Assembly: GCF_000022565.1 (NCBI RefSeq)
Contig: NC_012483.1
Coordinates: forward strand, 3,286,001 to 3,350,000
Length of the DNA stretch: 64,000 nucleotides
Direction: 5' to 3'
Source of the DNA: Acidobacterium capsulatum ATCC 51196
GTDB lineage: Bacteria; Acidobacteriota; Terriglobia; Terriglobales; Acidobacteriaceae
This document shows positions 54,718 through 63,873 of the stretch, piece by piece (within the stretch, counting starts at the first letter, position 1; each line of letters starts with the position of its first letter). The position numbers and the translations under genes are program-made. The notes below the pieces were generated by a model. The model was not told where the DNA came from, searched no databases, and worked only from the letters and a program-made list of their open reading frames with translations.

Positions 54718-56161
54718 GACGCGCGGTCAGACGGCTGCCTGGCGCATCTCCTTATGGGGCACGGCGGCCTTTGCATTGGGCACAGTGATTCTCTTTGTCT
54801 TCCTGCACCATTTTGTTGCGCAAGAGATTCAGCTTCGCAGCGACTCATGGCTGAGCGGAGAAGTGGAGACGCTGGGAGACGTGGCCCGGCACACCCCGAG
54901 AGGTGTGCTCTACGATCGCATTGTGAGCGAGGTGGCAGAGCTGGCCACCAAGGAAGTACCCCACGGCCGTGAGCCGGAAGCCGATCCGAATCGTTCTGTC
55001 TTCTTTATGCAGACTACCGCCGGCGGCGCGCTGAAGCTGTGGGTAGGCGAGCAGAACAGGAATGAAGCCCTGAAGTCGATTCAGCGAGCGAACATTCAAC
55101 CGGGGCATCCAGTCAATGTTCACATCGCGGGCATCTCCAAGGATTTTCGTGTTGCCGATACGCGCATGGATAACGGGGATCTGATCTATCTCGGCCTTTC
55201 CAGCCGGCAGGAAGATCAGACTCTCGACACGCTCCGGCTCTACTTCTTTCTGATTTGTGTGGGCATCGTTCTTCTCGGATTTTTGATCATCTTCTTTACG
55301 ACGCGTCGCATGCTCGGCCATGTGCAGCGCATCACTGAGACGGCTGCCAAGATTGGCCATGACGATTTGCGCAGCCGGGTGCCCGAAGTCAAAGGCGAAG
55401 ACGAGGTGGCGCGCCTGGCGACCACGCTCAACCGCATGCTTGACCGCATTGAGAACTCGGTGCGGCAACTGCATACCATGACGGACGCGCTGGCCCATGA
55501 CATGCGGAGCCCCATCACGGCAATCCGTGGCCGATTAGAGGCCGCGCTTCTGCGCACTGAGGATGGGGGCTGGGTCGAGCCTGTTGCTTCCTCCATTGAG
55601 GATCTTGACCGGCTCTGCGAAGTACTTACCAAATCACTGGATGTGGCGGAAGCCAGTGCCGACGCGTTGCGGCTGCACAAGGAGCCGGTCAACCTGGACG
55701 AAATGCTGCAGACGATGGTGCATCTCTATGAGCCGAGCATGGCGGAGAGTGGTCTGAGCGTGACTCTGCGAGGCTTTTCGCCGGTGTTCGTTTCTGCTGA
55801 TCCCGGCCTGCTGCAGCGCATGATCATGAATCTTTTTGACAATGAGATCAAGCACCTGCCGCCGGGTTGCTCGGTTCATGTTCAGCTTCGCGCCGAAGAG
55901 GATTCCGGCTGGATTGTGCTGGAGGATGATGGCCCTGGTTTTCCTGCTGAAGTGCAGCCACGTCTCTTTGAGAAGTATGCAAAAGGGCCGCAATCGGGAG
56001 GCTCCGGACTGGGACTTGCGTTCGTCGAGGCGGTGGTGCGTGCGCATAACGGCCACATCCGCGCCACGAATCTACCGTCGCGGGGAATTCACATGGAAAT
56101 CGGATTGCCGCTTGCACCAGCTTCGCAAACCGCGAAAGCCGCCACGGCCAGTACTGCCTGA
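54698..56161 (+). CDS. transmembrane sensor histidine kinase with HAMP domain
   Basis: A 487-aa kinase: helix 1 (~15-40), periplasmic loop ~40-185, helix 2 (~186-210; YFFLICVGIVLLGFLIIFF), HAMP (~205-260), phospho-accepting His267 (DALAHDMRSPITAIRG), then HATPase_c (FDNEIKHLPPG, LEDDGPGFPAE, GSGLGLAFVEAVVRAHNG). The N box reads FDNEIKH rather than the usual NLxxNAxKY, with Asp/Glu around the Asn. It is the partner of the preceding regulator. The signal is unknown. Confidence 0.93.
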   Translation: MSSAINKTRGQTAAWRISLWGTAAFALGTVILFVFLHHFVAQEIQLRSDSWLSGEVETLGDVARHTPRGVLYDRIVSEVAELATKEVPHGREPEADPNRSVFFMQTTAGGALKLWVGEQNRNEALKSIQRANIQPGHPVNVHIAGISKDFRVADTRMDNGDLIYLGLSSRQEDQTLDTLRLYFFLICVGIVLLGFLIIFFTTRRMLGHVQRITETAAKIGHDDLRSRVPEVKGEDEVARLATTLNRMLDRIENSVRQLHTMTDALAHDMRSPITAIRGRLEAALLRTEDGGWVEPVASSIEDLDRLCEVLTKSLDVAEASADALRLHKEPVNLDEMLQTMVHLYEPSMAESGLSVTLRGFSPVFVSADPGLLQRMIMNLFDNEIKHLPPGCSVHVQLRAEEDSGWIVLEDDGPGFPAEVQPRLFEKYAKGPQSGGSGLGLAFVEAVVRAHNGHIRATNLPSRGIHMEIGLPLAPASQTAKAATASTA

Positions 56162-56273
56162 ATACAGCCCGCCAGCCACGCGCCAAGAGCAGGCTTCGTG
56201 TTTTGATCGCATGCGAACGGTGTTATCTAAAGCGCCATAGCGCTGCGGGTCGTTCGCATCTAAATTGAGAGTC

Positions 56274-58214
56274 ATGGCCGAAGAGCAAGCTGAAGTAAAG
56301 GGCCGCGATGCTTATGAGAAGTCCTTTCCTGAAGGTTCTTCGAAGTCGCGTGACCGCATGTCTGCCGCGCTTGCGCTGGCAGTGCTGGGTGTCGTTTATG
56401 GTGACATCGGCACCAGTCCCATTTATGCACTGCAACAGTGCTTCATCGGGGATCACCCGTTGCCTGTTTCACAGGGCAACGTTCTCGGCATTCTGTCGCT
56501 TGTCTTCTGGACGCTGGTGATGGTGATCTCCATCAAGTACATGGTCTATGTGCTGTGCAATGACAACAAAGGCGAGGGCGGCATCTTTGCCCTGCTCGCG
56601 TTGTTGCGGCCCAATAAGGGGCAGAGCCGCTGGTCGAGAAGAATGCTCATCCTGATCGGGGTGGTGGGCGCGGCCACACTCTACGGCGACTCGATGATTA
56701 CGCCGGCAATATCAGTGCTGAGCGCGGTGGAAGGGCTGCATGTCGCCACTCCCTCTCTGAGCGCCTTTGTCGATCCCATTACCGTACTCATCCTTCTCGT
56801 CCTTTTTGCCGTGCAGAAGTTTGGCTCAGGCAAAATAGGTATCGCTTTTGGTCCGGTCATGGTGGTGTGGTTTTTCTCCCTGGCGGTACTGGGCATACAC
56901 GGCATTCTGCACGCGCCGGTAGTTTTGTTCGCCTTGCTGCCAACTTACGCCGTGAACTTCTTTCTTCACAACGGAGTCACCGGCTTTCTGGTTCTGAGTG
57001 CTGTCTTTCTGGTCACCACAGGTGGCGAGGCCCTCTACGCGGATCTCGGTCACTTTGGCCGCACGCCGATACGCCGCGTCTGGTACGGATTTGTGCTGCC
57101 TGCCCTCTTGCTCGACTACTTTGGGCAGGGAGCCCTCTTACTTGCTCATCCGAAAGCAGTGAAAAACCCGTTCTTCCTGCTTGCACCTCACTGGGCGCTC
57201 GTACCCCTTGTTCTGCTGGCCACGGCCGCTACGGTGATTGCGTCCCAGGCAGCGATCACCGGGGCATTTTCGCTGACACGCCAGGCCATTCAGCTCAACT
57301 ATCTTCCCCAGTTCCAGGTCTTGCAGACCTCGGCTGAATCCTCCGGGCAGATTTATGTGCCCCTGGTGAATTGGCTGCTGATGGTTGCGGCCATTGGTCT
57401 CGTGCTGGCTTTTCACAGCTCCACCAATCTGGCTTCGGCTTATGGCGTGGCGGTGAATATGTCCATGGCTATCACCACGCTCTTGGTCTTTCATGTGCAT
57501 CTGGAGCGCAATGGCTGGAAGCTGCGTTCCGCGTTGCTTTTCCTGATTGTCTTTTTGGCCATTGACCTGAGCTTTCTTGGTTCCAACATGCTCAAGATTC
57601 CTGATGGCGGATGGATATCGCTTGCCATTGGCGCTGCCATGCTCGTTGTGATGACCAGTTGGCGTCAGGGATCGCGGCTGCTCGCCGAGCAAATGGCCGA
57701 AAATGCTGAGCCGTTCGATCAATTTGTGCAGCGTATTCGCAAGCAGAAGGTGCCCCGGCTTGCTGGAACAGCAGTTTTTCTCACGGGACGTCTGCATCAG
57801 ACTCCGCCTGCGCTGCAGCAGGTGGTGCGCCATATTGGCGTGCTGCAGGAGCGGGTCATTTTGCTCACCGTGCTCATTGAGAAGGTTTCGCGCGTCAATC
57901 TGGAAGATCGGCTCGAGGTCGATGTGCTGGAGGATGGCTTTGTCCGGGTCGTACTCCATTACGGCTATATGCAGGGGCCGAATATTCCCTCGGATTTACA
58001 GCGCTTGAATGAGCATGGTATCCAGTTGGACCTCGCGAGTATCTCTTACTTCATCGGCCAGGTCGATATGCTGGCAGGACGCAAGCGGAGCGGAATGATG
58101 GTGCTGCGTGACCGGCTCTTCGTCTGGATGGCGCGCAATACCCGCGACATGACTTCGTCCTATCACATCCCGGCGGGGCAGGTGATGTCGGTTGGCTTGC
58201 AGGTAGGTATTTGA
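56274..58214 (+). CDS. kup: Kup-family potassium uptake protein
   Basis: A 646-aa K+/H+ symporter with about 12 membrane helices. The family signature GVVYGDIGTSPIYAL appears near residue 38, followed by DNKGEGGIFALLALL and YGDSMITPAISVLSAVEGL; the last ~170 residues are cytoplasmic. Kup works at low external pH, fitting an acidophile. Start 56274 is the ATG; a TTG three codons earlier is possible. A TAAATT box 7 nt before the ATG could be a -10 for a leaderless message. The gene ends at a strong bidirectional terminator. Confidence 0.96.
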   Translation: MAEEQAEVKGRDAYEKSFPEGSSKSRDRMSAALALAVLGVVYGDIGTSPIYALQQCFIGDHPLPVSQGNVLGILSLVFWTLVMVISIKYMVYVLCNDNKGEGGIFALLALLRPNKGQSRWSRRMLILIGVVGAATLYGDSMITPAISVLSAVEGLHVATPSLSAFVDPITVLILLVLFAVQKFGSGKIGIAFGPVMVVWFFSLAVLGIHGILHAPVVLFALLPTYAVNFFLHNGVTGFLVLSAVFLVTTGGEALYADLGHFGRTPIRRVWYGFVLPALLLDYFGQGALLLAHPKAVKNPFFLLAPHWALVPLVLLATAATVIASQAAITGAFSLTRQAIQLNYLPQFQVLQTSAESSGQIYVPLVNWLLMVAAIGLVLAFHSSTNLASAYGVAVNMSMAITTLLVFHVHLERNGWKLRSALLFLIVFLAIDLSFLGSNMLKIPDGGWISLAIGAAMLVVMTSWRQGSRLLAEQMAENAEPFDQFVQRIRKQKVPRLAGTAVFLTGRLHQTPPALQQVVRHIGVLQERVILLTVLIEKVSRVNLEDRLEVDVLEDGFVRVVLHYGYMQGPNIPSDLQRLNEHGIQLDLASISYFIGQVDMLAGRKRSGMMVLRDRLFVWMARNTRDMTSSYHIPAGQVMSVGLQVGI

Positions 58215-58229
58215 TCGGCAGGCAATAGA

Positions 58230-58258
58230 AAAGGCTGGCGAGTCTCGCCAGCCTTTTG
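58230..58258. terminator. bidirectional terminator after kup
   Basis: AAAAGGCTGGCGA / TCGCCAGCCTTTT stem with a 3-nt loop, between convergent kup and the TPR gene. Confidence 0.9.
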
Positions 58259-58277
58259 CTGTTTCATGAGCTGTCGG

Positions 58278-58988
58278 CTACTGCAACTTTGCCAGTTCAC
58301 GCTGGGCAATCTGACCCGCGAAGTTGGCCTTGTTCTGATCCTGCACCTTGGCCAGAATCTGCTTGGCCTGGTCCGGATCGGTGTTCTCGTAGTACTGCGC
58401 CAGAGCCAGCTGAGCAGAACTTGCCGGAACAGTCGCTGACGGATGCTTCGCCACGTCTTTGTAGAGTTCCACGGCCTGCGAACCACGATTGGTCTGAATG
58501 TAGAGGCTGGCGAGCGCCATTTTGGCCAGCGCGGCCACGTTCTTGTCGCGGGCATCGGCAGCTTGCTTCAACTCTTTTTCCGCAGCCGTGTTGTCGCTCA
58601 TCTGCAGATCGGTGAGGCCGGCGAAGTAGCGGGCATCCTGACCTGCATACAGCCAGCCATAATTGTCTGCCGCCTTCTCAAAGAGCGGATGTGCAGCCTT
58701 GGCGCGGGCAGCAGCGGTCGGGTAGCTGCCTTGCTGCAGGTCAGCTGGCTCGCCGGGCTGCGTCAGGGGTGCCGTATAAACGTTCAGCGCCTTGTTCAGG
58801 GCGGCCTGGGCGTGCTGCTGGCGAGTGGTGTAAGTCACAGCGGCAGCAACGATGATTGCAATCACGACGACAGCCACCACGCTGTAGCGGATGACAAGGC
58901 TGCGGTTCTCCTGAACCCAGTCCAGGGCTGAATTGGTCGAATCGACAAAGCGGTCGTGCTTCAGTGCGTGACGTGTCTGTGTATCCAC
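58278..58988 (-). CDS. membrane-anchored TPR protein, YfgM-like
   Basis: A 236-aa protein: short cytoplasmic N-terminus, one membrane helix (~32-52; YSVVAVVVIAIIVAAAVTY), then a periplasmic helical domain with TPR-type repeats (YFAGLTDLQMSDNTAAEKELKQA and similar) ending in QRELAKLQ. This matches YfgM, an ancillary SecYEG subunit that helps periplasmic chaperones. The start is GTG with AAGGA three nt upstream; MDTQTRHALKHDRF is the typical acidobacterial opening. Confidence 0.85.
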   Translation of the reverse strand: MDTQTRHALKHDRFVDSTNSALDWVQENRSLVIRYSVVAVVVIAIIVAAAVTYTTRQQHAQAALNKALNVYTAPLTQPGEPADLQQGSYPTAAARAKAAHPLFEKAADNYGWLYAGQDARYFAGLTDLQMSDNTAAEKELKQAADARDKNVAALAKMALASLYIQTNRGSQAVELYKDVAKHPSATVPASSAQLALAQYYENTDPDQAKQILAKVQDQNKANFAGQIAQRELAKLQ

Positions 58989-59167
58989 GGGTCCTTCAGG
59001 AATCCTTCAAAGGCGGGGTGGCAGTCGCAGGCGCTGACTCTCCATGAGAGGGCCGCGCTTTGGCTGCTGGAATACTGGAAGTCTACCAGAGCAGCCGTTA
59101 TTCCGTCTGCCAGGACGCACGAACCGGCGTGTCCTGGCAGAACCGGAGGCAACGAAGGGCCGGTGGC

Positions 59168-59587
59168 TCAGGCGGCGCGAGAGCCGCCCTCAAACCCGCC
59201 ATTTTCCACTTTTTCCTGGCAGGAGATGCAGTAGGGGGTCCAGGGAACTGCTTCCAGCCGCCGAGGGCTGATGTCCTCTCCACATTCCGCGCACTCGCCA
59301 TAGGAGCCGTCTTCCAGCCGCTCCAGCGCCAGCCGCACCAGAGAAAGCTGCGTATGCTTGTTGGTCCCCTGGCTGAAGATCAGCTCCTGCTGGTAAGACA
59401 TTACAGCCTGATCGGCAGGATCGATACGGTTTTCCATTTCGGGTTCGCGGCCCTGCCGCACAGTGGCCAGAACGGAACGTTCCAGTTCCGTCTTCTGCTC
59501 CACCAGTTTCTGCTGCAGTGTCTTCCGGGCTACATTCCCCGCTTTTCTCTGCACTTTGCGAGAGGGGATCTCAAGTTTCTTCATCAT
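59168..59587 (-). CDS. DksA/TraR-family zinc-finger protein
   Basis: A 139-aa protein with a coiled-coil N-terminal half and a four-cysteine zinc finger CAECGEDISPRRLEAVPWTPYC..C (CxxC-x17-CxxC in outline). DksA-like proteins insert into the RNA polymerase secondary channel and act with ppGpp. The coiled-coil tip carries DPADQAV rather than the DxxDxA of classical DksA, so activity may differ. AAGGAG 8 nt upstream sets the start at 59587 (MMKKLEIPS). Confidence 0.9.
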   Translation of the reverse strand: MMKKLEIPSRKVQRKAGNVARKTLQQKLVEQKTELERSVLATVRQGREPEMENRIDPADQAVMSYQQELIFSQGTNKHTQLSLVRLALERLEDGSYGECAECGEDISPRRLEAVPWTPYCISCQEKVENGGFEGGSRAA

Positions 59588-59695
59588 CGTTTGCACTCCT
59601 TCTTTTGATCCTTCAAGAGAGAATGCGTCTGGCCGTAATAGGTGTCGTTCTGTCGTGTGTGCGTGTCTTCGAATTACTTGAGTTGGACGCAGGAA

Positions 59696-59726
59696 TTCCA
59701 CAAAACGATCGCGTTTTTGTGTGGAA
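59696..59726. promoter_or_regulatory. AT-rich dyad in divergent DksA-like / 59825 spacer
   Basis: TTCCACAAAACG pairs with CGTTTTTGTGTGGAA (3-nt bulge) around ATCG. It lies between divergent genes and may be an operator or a leader hairpin. Confidence 0.35.
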
Positions 59727-59824
59727 GTTTCGATTCTTTGAAAATCATTGCGCTATGTTTCAGAAAATAGTCAGTCCGCATGCTCTTGCTGTGAAGCCGG
59801 AGGGCATTTAGGCTGATAGCAGCC

Positions 59825-60223
59825 ATGTACGAGAACTTCCAAGCCACAGACCGCTGGACTCAGGAGACCCTCCATTGCCGCTGGAGGGCGAATATTGTTG
59901 CCATTGCCACGCGCCATGCCGACGCCGTCGATATCCGCTTTGACGTCAGCGGCCGCCCGGTCTGGATTGCCATGCCGCTGCTCGCCTGGGTCGAGCAGAA
60001 GAAGCGTACTGGCCACATCATTACGGATCAGTTGGCCGCGCAGGCTGCCGGCCGCTATCTCAAGCAGATCATCCAGAACGGCTACGACAATGGCCGCGAG
60101 ATGTACACGATGACGGTGGATGAGGTTCTGGAACACGTGGATGCCGTGCTGCATGAGGCTGGCCACACCAGCAAGCTGCCGCCCCTGGTGCCGACCGGCG
60201 ATGATGAACAACATCCCGTTTAA
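59825..60223 (+). CDS. conserved hypothetical protein
   Basis: A 132-aa soluble protein of unknown family, starting [13 protein letters not shown] with [12 protein letters not shown] in the middle and a His/Glu-rich end ([17 protein letters not shown]). No membrane segment or catalytic motif is visible. It is divergent from the DksA-like gene and separated from pckA by a terminator, so it is probably transcribed alone. No clear ribosome-binding site. Confidence 0.68.
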   Translation: MYENFQATDRWTQETLHCRWRANIVAIATRHADAVDIRFDVSGRPVWIAMPLLAWVEQKKRTGHIITDQLAAQAAGRYLKQIIQNGYDNGREMYTMTVDEVLEHVDAVLHEAGHTSKLPPLVPTGDDEQHPV

Positions 60224-60247
60224 CCGCGAAATCCAATGAAAAAACGC

Positions 60248-60280
60248 AAATGCGCCTGTCTCGGGCGCATTTCTGCTTTT
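60248..60280 (+). terminator. terminator before pckA
   Basis: AAATGCGCC / GGCGCATTT stem, 7-nt loop, then CTGCTTTTT. Confidence 0.75.
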
Positions 60281-60369
60281 TGCCACATCGCCGTTCTGAA
60301 TGGCACAATACTCAGTCCGCCTGCTGTCGCACGGCCGCGGGTGCGCGCATCTTAAGGAGCATTGTGTTT

Positions 60370-61956
60370 ATGGGAGCGACCACGGTCACGCGGGATCTGA
60401 AGCAACTCATTGAGGGTCCATACGTTCACCGCAATTTATCGACGCCGCAACTGGTGGAAACAGCCGTGGCGCGTGGCGAGGGCCGTCTGGCCTTGAATGG
60501 CGCGCTGGTGGCGCGCACAGGTGCCCGCACCGGCCGCTCTCCCCGCGACAAGTTCGCGGTGGAGGATGAGCTCACGCAGGAGCGCGTCCACTGGGGCAAG
60601 GTCAACCAGCCGTTTCCTAAAGACAAGTTTCATGCGCTGCTCGACCGCGTGCTGGCGCATATGGCCGAGCGCGACCTCTACGTGATGGATCTGGCAGCGG
60701 GCGCGGACCGGAAGTACCAGCTTCCGATTCAGGTGATTTGCGAGTACGCCTGGCATGCGCTTTTTGTGAAGCAGCTTTTCATTCGCCCTACCCTGGCCGA
60801 ACTGGAAACGCACATGCCCGAATTCACCGTGATCGCCGCGCCGGAATTTGAGGCCATCCCCGAGCGGGATGGAACCAAGTCGGGCACGTTCATTGTGGCC
60901 GATTTTTCCGAGCGCATCATTCTCATCGGCGGCACCAAGTACGCCGGCGAAATGAAGAAATCCATCTTCGGCGTCATGAATTTTCTGCTGCCCGAGCGCA
61001 ATGTCTTCCCCATGCACTGCTCGGCCAACATTGGCCAGCAAGGCGACACGGCGCTCTTCTTCGGGCTTTCCGGCACCGGTAAAACAACTCTCTCGGCCGA
61101 CCCTCAGCGCTTTCTCATCGGCGACGACGAGCATGGCTGGAGCGCCGACGGCGTCTTTAACTTTGAGGGCGGCTGCTATGCCAAGTGCGTTGATCTGTCA
61201 GAGGAAAAAGAGCCGCAGATTTTCCGCGCCATTCGCTTCGGTTCGGTGCTCGAAAACGTGGTGATTGACCGCCGGACCGGCGTGCCGGACTACACCGATG
61301 TGCGCTATACCGAAAACACGCGCGCGGCCTACCCTATCGATTACATCGACAACGCCGTCATCCCCGGCGTGGGTGGCCACCCGAAGAATGTGCTGTTTCT
61401 CGCCGCCGATGCCTTCGGCGTGCTGCCTCCGGTTGCCAAGCTCGATCCGGACCAGGCGATGTATCACTTTCTTTCCGGCTACACGGCGAAGCTGGCCGGC
61501 ACCGAGGCTGGCCTCGGCAGCGAGCCGGTACCGGAGTTCTCCACCTGCTTTGGCTCACCGTTTCTGCCGCTTGCGCCACGTGTTTATGCCGAGATGCTGG
61601 GCCGCCGTCTGCGCGAGCATGGCGCGCAGTGCTGGCTGGTCAACACGGGCTGGAGCGGAGGCGGCTTCGGCGTGGGCCAGCGCATGAGCCTCAAGATCAC
61701 ACGCGCCATTGTGGATGCGATCCTCAACGGCACACTCGCCAACGCCGAATACGCGACGGAGCACGCCTTCGGGCTCAGCATTCCCACCTCATGCCCCCAC
61801 GTTCCGGCGGATATTCTCAACCCGCGCAATATGTGGGCCGAGAAGACGGCTTATGACGCGCAGGCGCAGATGCTGGCTGCGAAGTTTGAAGAGAACTTCA
61901 AGAAGTTCGACGTGCCTGCCAATGTTCGCGCGGCCGGGCCACACGCAAGAAAGTAG
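60370..61956 (+). CDS. pckA: phosphoenolpyruvate carboxykinase (ATP)
   Basis: Gluconeogenic conversion of oxaloacetate and ATP to phosphoenolpyruvate, CO2 and ADP. The 528-aa product shows [14 protein letters not shown], the P-loop [11 protein letters not shown], the metal/oxaloacetate motif IGDDEHGW and NTGWSGG near the C-terminus, all typical of the ATP type. AAGGAG lies 10 nt before the ATG; a GTG two codons earlier is also possible. A 90-aa gene follows after 15 bp and is probably co-transcribed. Confidence 0.96.
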   Translation: MGATTVTRDLKQLIEGPYVHRNLSTPQLVETAVARGEGRLALNGALVARTGARTGRSPRDKFAVEDELTQERVHWGKVNQPFPKDKFHALLDRVLAHMAERDLYVMDLAAGADRKYQLPIQVICEYAWHALFVKQLFIRPTLAELETHMPEFTVIAAPEFEAIPERDGTKSGTFIVADFSERIILIGGTKYAGEMKKSIFGVMNFLLPERNVFPMHCSANIGQQGDTALFFGLSGTGKTTLSADPQRFLIGDDEHGWSADGVFNFEGGCYAKCVDLSEEKEPQIFRAIRFGSVLENVVIDRRTGVPDYTDVRYTENTRAAYPIDYIDNAVIPGVGGHPKNVLFLAADAFGVLPPVAKLDPDQAMYHFLSGYTAKLAGTEAGLGSEPVPEFSTCFGSPFLPLAPRVYAEMLGRRLREHGAQCWLVNTGWSGGGFGVGQRMSLKITRAIVDAILNGTLANAEYATEHAFGLSIPTSCPHVPADILNPRNMWAEKTAYDAQAQMLAAKFEENFKKFDVPANVRAAGPHARK

Positions 61957-61971
61957 GCCGGGAGAAAGCTC

Positions 61972-62244
61972 ATGTTTTTACGCAAGCTCAAAGTGGACTA
62001 TCTGCGGAATGGGGAAGCGGCAGCGAGCGCCTGCCCGATTCACTGGATCGATAATTTTGCCATGCGCAACTTCACCAACGACGCCATTTTTGATGACACG
62101 CTGCCGATTGGCGACGGTCTCATTGAGGTGGGCCTGCGCGTGCCCGAAGAGCGCCTGCAGACGGCGATGGATGACTGGTTTCGCCGCAAAGGCTACCTGA
62201 AGGCCGGCGACCGCTTGCTGGTGCAGGAGGCTCGCCCGGAGTAA
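61972..62244 (+). CDS. small hypothetical protein following pckA
   Basis: A 90-aa soluble protein (MFLRKLKVDYLRNG ... DDTLPIGDGLIEVGLRVPEERLQ ... LLVQEARPE) of unknown family. Only 15 bp separate it from pckA; GGGAGAAAG lies 7 nt upstream of its ATG. Its link to PEP carboxykinase, if any, is unknown. Confidence 0.68.
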   Translation: MFLRKLKVDYLRNGEAAASACPIHWIDNFAMRNFTNDAIFDDTLPIGDGLIEVGLRVPEERLQTAMDDWFRRKGYLKAGDRLLVQEARPE

Positions 62245-62317
62245 GAACCGCGATCCCAGCCAGCCCCAGACCCACCGCTATGCATCTTAGGGACTGTTGT
62301 TCAGGAGAAGAAAGACT

Positions 62318-62467
62318 ATGTTCCTGTTACTCGCGCTGTTGCTGGTGATTGTCTGGGTCGTTTCGTTCGTGACATTTCACGTGGCCGGATTCCTCATTCA
62401 CATCCTGCTGATTCTGGCTGTGATTTCGCTGATCCTGCACTTCTTCCGAGGGAAGAAGTCGGCCTGA
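62318..62467 (+). CDS. 49-aa lmo0937-type small membrane protein
   Basis: A short protein with two hydrophobic helices (LLLALLLVIVWVVSFV and AGFLIHILLILAVISLIL) separated by a His-containing turn and ending HFFRGKKSA. This matches the lmo0937 family of small membrane proteins, function unknown. AGGAG lies 10 nt before the ATG. It is followed by a terminator. Confidence 0.82.
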   Translation: MFLLLALLLVIVWVVSFVTFHVAGFLIHILLILAVISLILHFFRGKKSA

Positions 62468-62484
62468 CGAAGAGCCAAGCCGCA

Positions 62485-62520
62485 AAAAAATAAGAGGGCC
62501 GGATTGCTCCGGCCCTTTGT
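62485..62520. terminator. bidirectional terminator lmo0937-type gene / apt
   Basis: AGGGCCGG / CCGGCCCT stem with a 6-nt loop, preceded by an A7 run (T-run on the minus strand) and followed by TTTG. Confidence 0.85.
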
Positions 62521-62537
62521 GCTGCAGGCTATCGCTG

Positions 62538-63083
62538 CTACTCGCTGTAGTGCAGCAGACTGAAGACGTCCAGGTCAGGGAAGCGCTCGCGGCCCTTCAG
62601 GAAGTCGAGCTCCACGGCGAAGGCCAACCCGGCAATCTCGCCGCCCAACTGGCGCACCAGCTTTACCGTGGCTTCCATGGTGCCGCCGGTGGCGAGCAGA
62701 TCATCGACCAGCACAATGCGCTGGCCCGGCTCGATGGCGTCCTCGTGGATTTCAAGCGTATCGCTGCCGTACTCGAGATCATAGGTCACGCGTACGGTGC
62801 GTGCGGGCAGCTTGCGCGGCTTGCGCACCGGCACAAAGCCGGCATTGAGGCGATAGGCCAATGCCGGGCCAAAGATGAAGCCGCGTGCCTCGATGCCCAG
62901 CACCAGGTCAATGTTTTTGCCGATGTAGTGCTCGGCCAGCGCATCAATCAGCTTGGCAAAGCCCTGGCGGTCTTTGAGCAGAGTCGTGATGTCATAAAAC
63001 AGGATGCCGGGCTTCGGAAAATCAGGCACCGTGCGCACCAGAGACTTGAGCGGTTCGCAGTTAACGGAGTGAGTGGGTTGCAT
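62538..63083 (-). CDS. apt: adenine phosphoribosyltransferase
   Basis: Salvages adenine to AMP with PRPP. The 181-aa product has [32 protein letters not shown] and the PRPP motif [12 protein letters not shown]. Start 63083 leaves 7 bp to the upstream acyP stop, so the two form an operon; an AAGGAG lies 15 nt before the ATG, rather far. Family length is typical. Confidence 0.95.
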   Translation of the reverse strand: MQPTHSVNCEPLKSLVRTVPDFPKPGILFYDITTLLKDRQGFAKLIDALAEHYIGKNIDLVLGIEARGFIFGPALAYRLNAGFVPVRKPRKLPARTVRVTYDLEYGSDTLEIHEDAIEPGQRIVLVDDLLATGGTMEATVKLVRQLGGEIAGLAFAVELDFLKGRERFPDLDVFSLLHYSE

Positions 63084-63090
63084 AGCCGTC

Positions 63091-63372
63091 TTACCAGGCT
63101 CCTTCAATGTGAAATGATCCAAGACCTTCGCCTTCCTTCTCGTCGAGCTCATGCTCCAGAACGTGATCGACGCGGCTGCCGCGCGATCCTCGGTGCAGGG
63201 CCGTGGTCAGCGCGTCCAGTCTGGCGGGCTCTCCGGCGGCTTTCACCTCGACGTGACCGTCTTCGGTGTTGCGCACCCAGCCCCGCAGCCCCAGCGGCTC
63301 AGCCTCGCGATGCACAAACCAGCGAAACCCGACTCCCTGCACGCGTCCTTTGACGAGGTAATGACGAACCAT
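63091..63372 (-). CDS. acyP: acylphosphatase
   Basis: A 93-aa enzyme that hydrolyses carboxyl-phosphate bonds. The signature is [12 protein letters not shown] with the phosphate-binding Arg, then [16 protein letters not shown] with the catalytic Asn. Start 63372 gives the standard length. Co-transcribed with apt downstream. Confidence 0.94.
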   Translation of the reverse strand: MVRHYLVKGRVQGVGFRWFVHREAEPLGLRGWVRNTEDGHVEVKAAGEPARLDALTTALHRGSRGSRVDHVLEHELDEKEGEGLGSFHIEGAW

Positions 63373-63489
63373 AAGTTTTTGGATGCGAGGCCAGTGTTGC
63401 AGATAAGGCAAACAGGCGCAAGTTGCAGCGCAGACACCAACGGCCCGACCGAAGCCGCGCCGTTGTATTGAATGCTCATGGACTCATCG

Positions 63490-63873
63490 TCACGCAATCT
63501 TGTATGCGTAGGCATCCTCGATGAAGCGGTCGCCCCATGTCTGGCCGCCGAGTCGCATGCCTGCTACGCTCGCTGTCTTTCCGAAGAGCTTGCGCAGAGC
63601 ACGAATGAAGGGGTCGGTCGTTTTCATCAGGTGAATCGTTGGTGATTCCCATACCGTGATGCCTGCCTCTTCGGTGATGCGATTGATTTTCAGATAGGCA
63701 TCGCGAAGATCGAGGTTATCCAGTTCTTTGGAGGCCAGCACAAAACGCCAGTCTTCGTATTCCGGGAAAACGACCCAGAGCGCCGCCGCCACTGAAACTC
63801 CCTGCCCCTCCAGTGCGGAGACAATCCGTTCACTCTTCTTTAAGTCGACTTCTACCAGCGTTGCTTTACCCAT
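63490..63873 (-). CDS. hypothetical protein, second gene of an overlapping pair
   Basis: A 127-aa soluble protein of mixed helix and strand (ERIVSALEGQGVSVAAALWVVF; YEDWRFVLASKELDNLDLRDAY). GGAG lies 7 nt upstream of 63873. Its first 22 bp overlap the end of the gene before it, so the two are coupled. The context (overlapping small pair, less GC-rich) recalls toxin-antitoxin or nucleotidyltransferase/HEPN-type pairs; this is inference. Confidence 0.7.
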   Translation of the reverse strand: MGKATLVEVDLKKSERIVSALEGQGVSVAAALWVVFPEYEDWRFVLASKELDNLDLRDAYLKINRITEEAGITVWESPTIHLMKTTDPFIRALRKLFGKTASVAGMRLGGQTWGDRFIEDAYAYKIA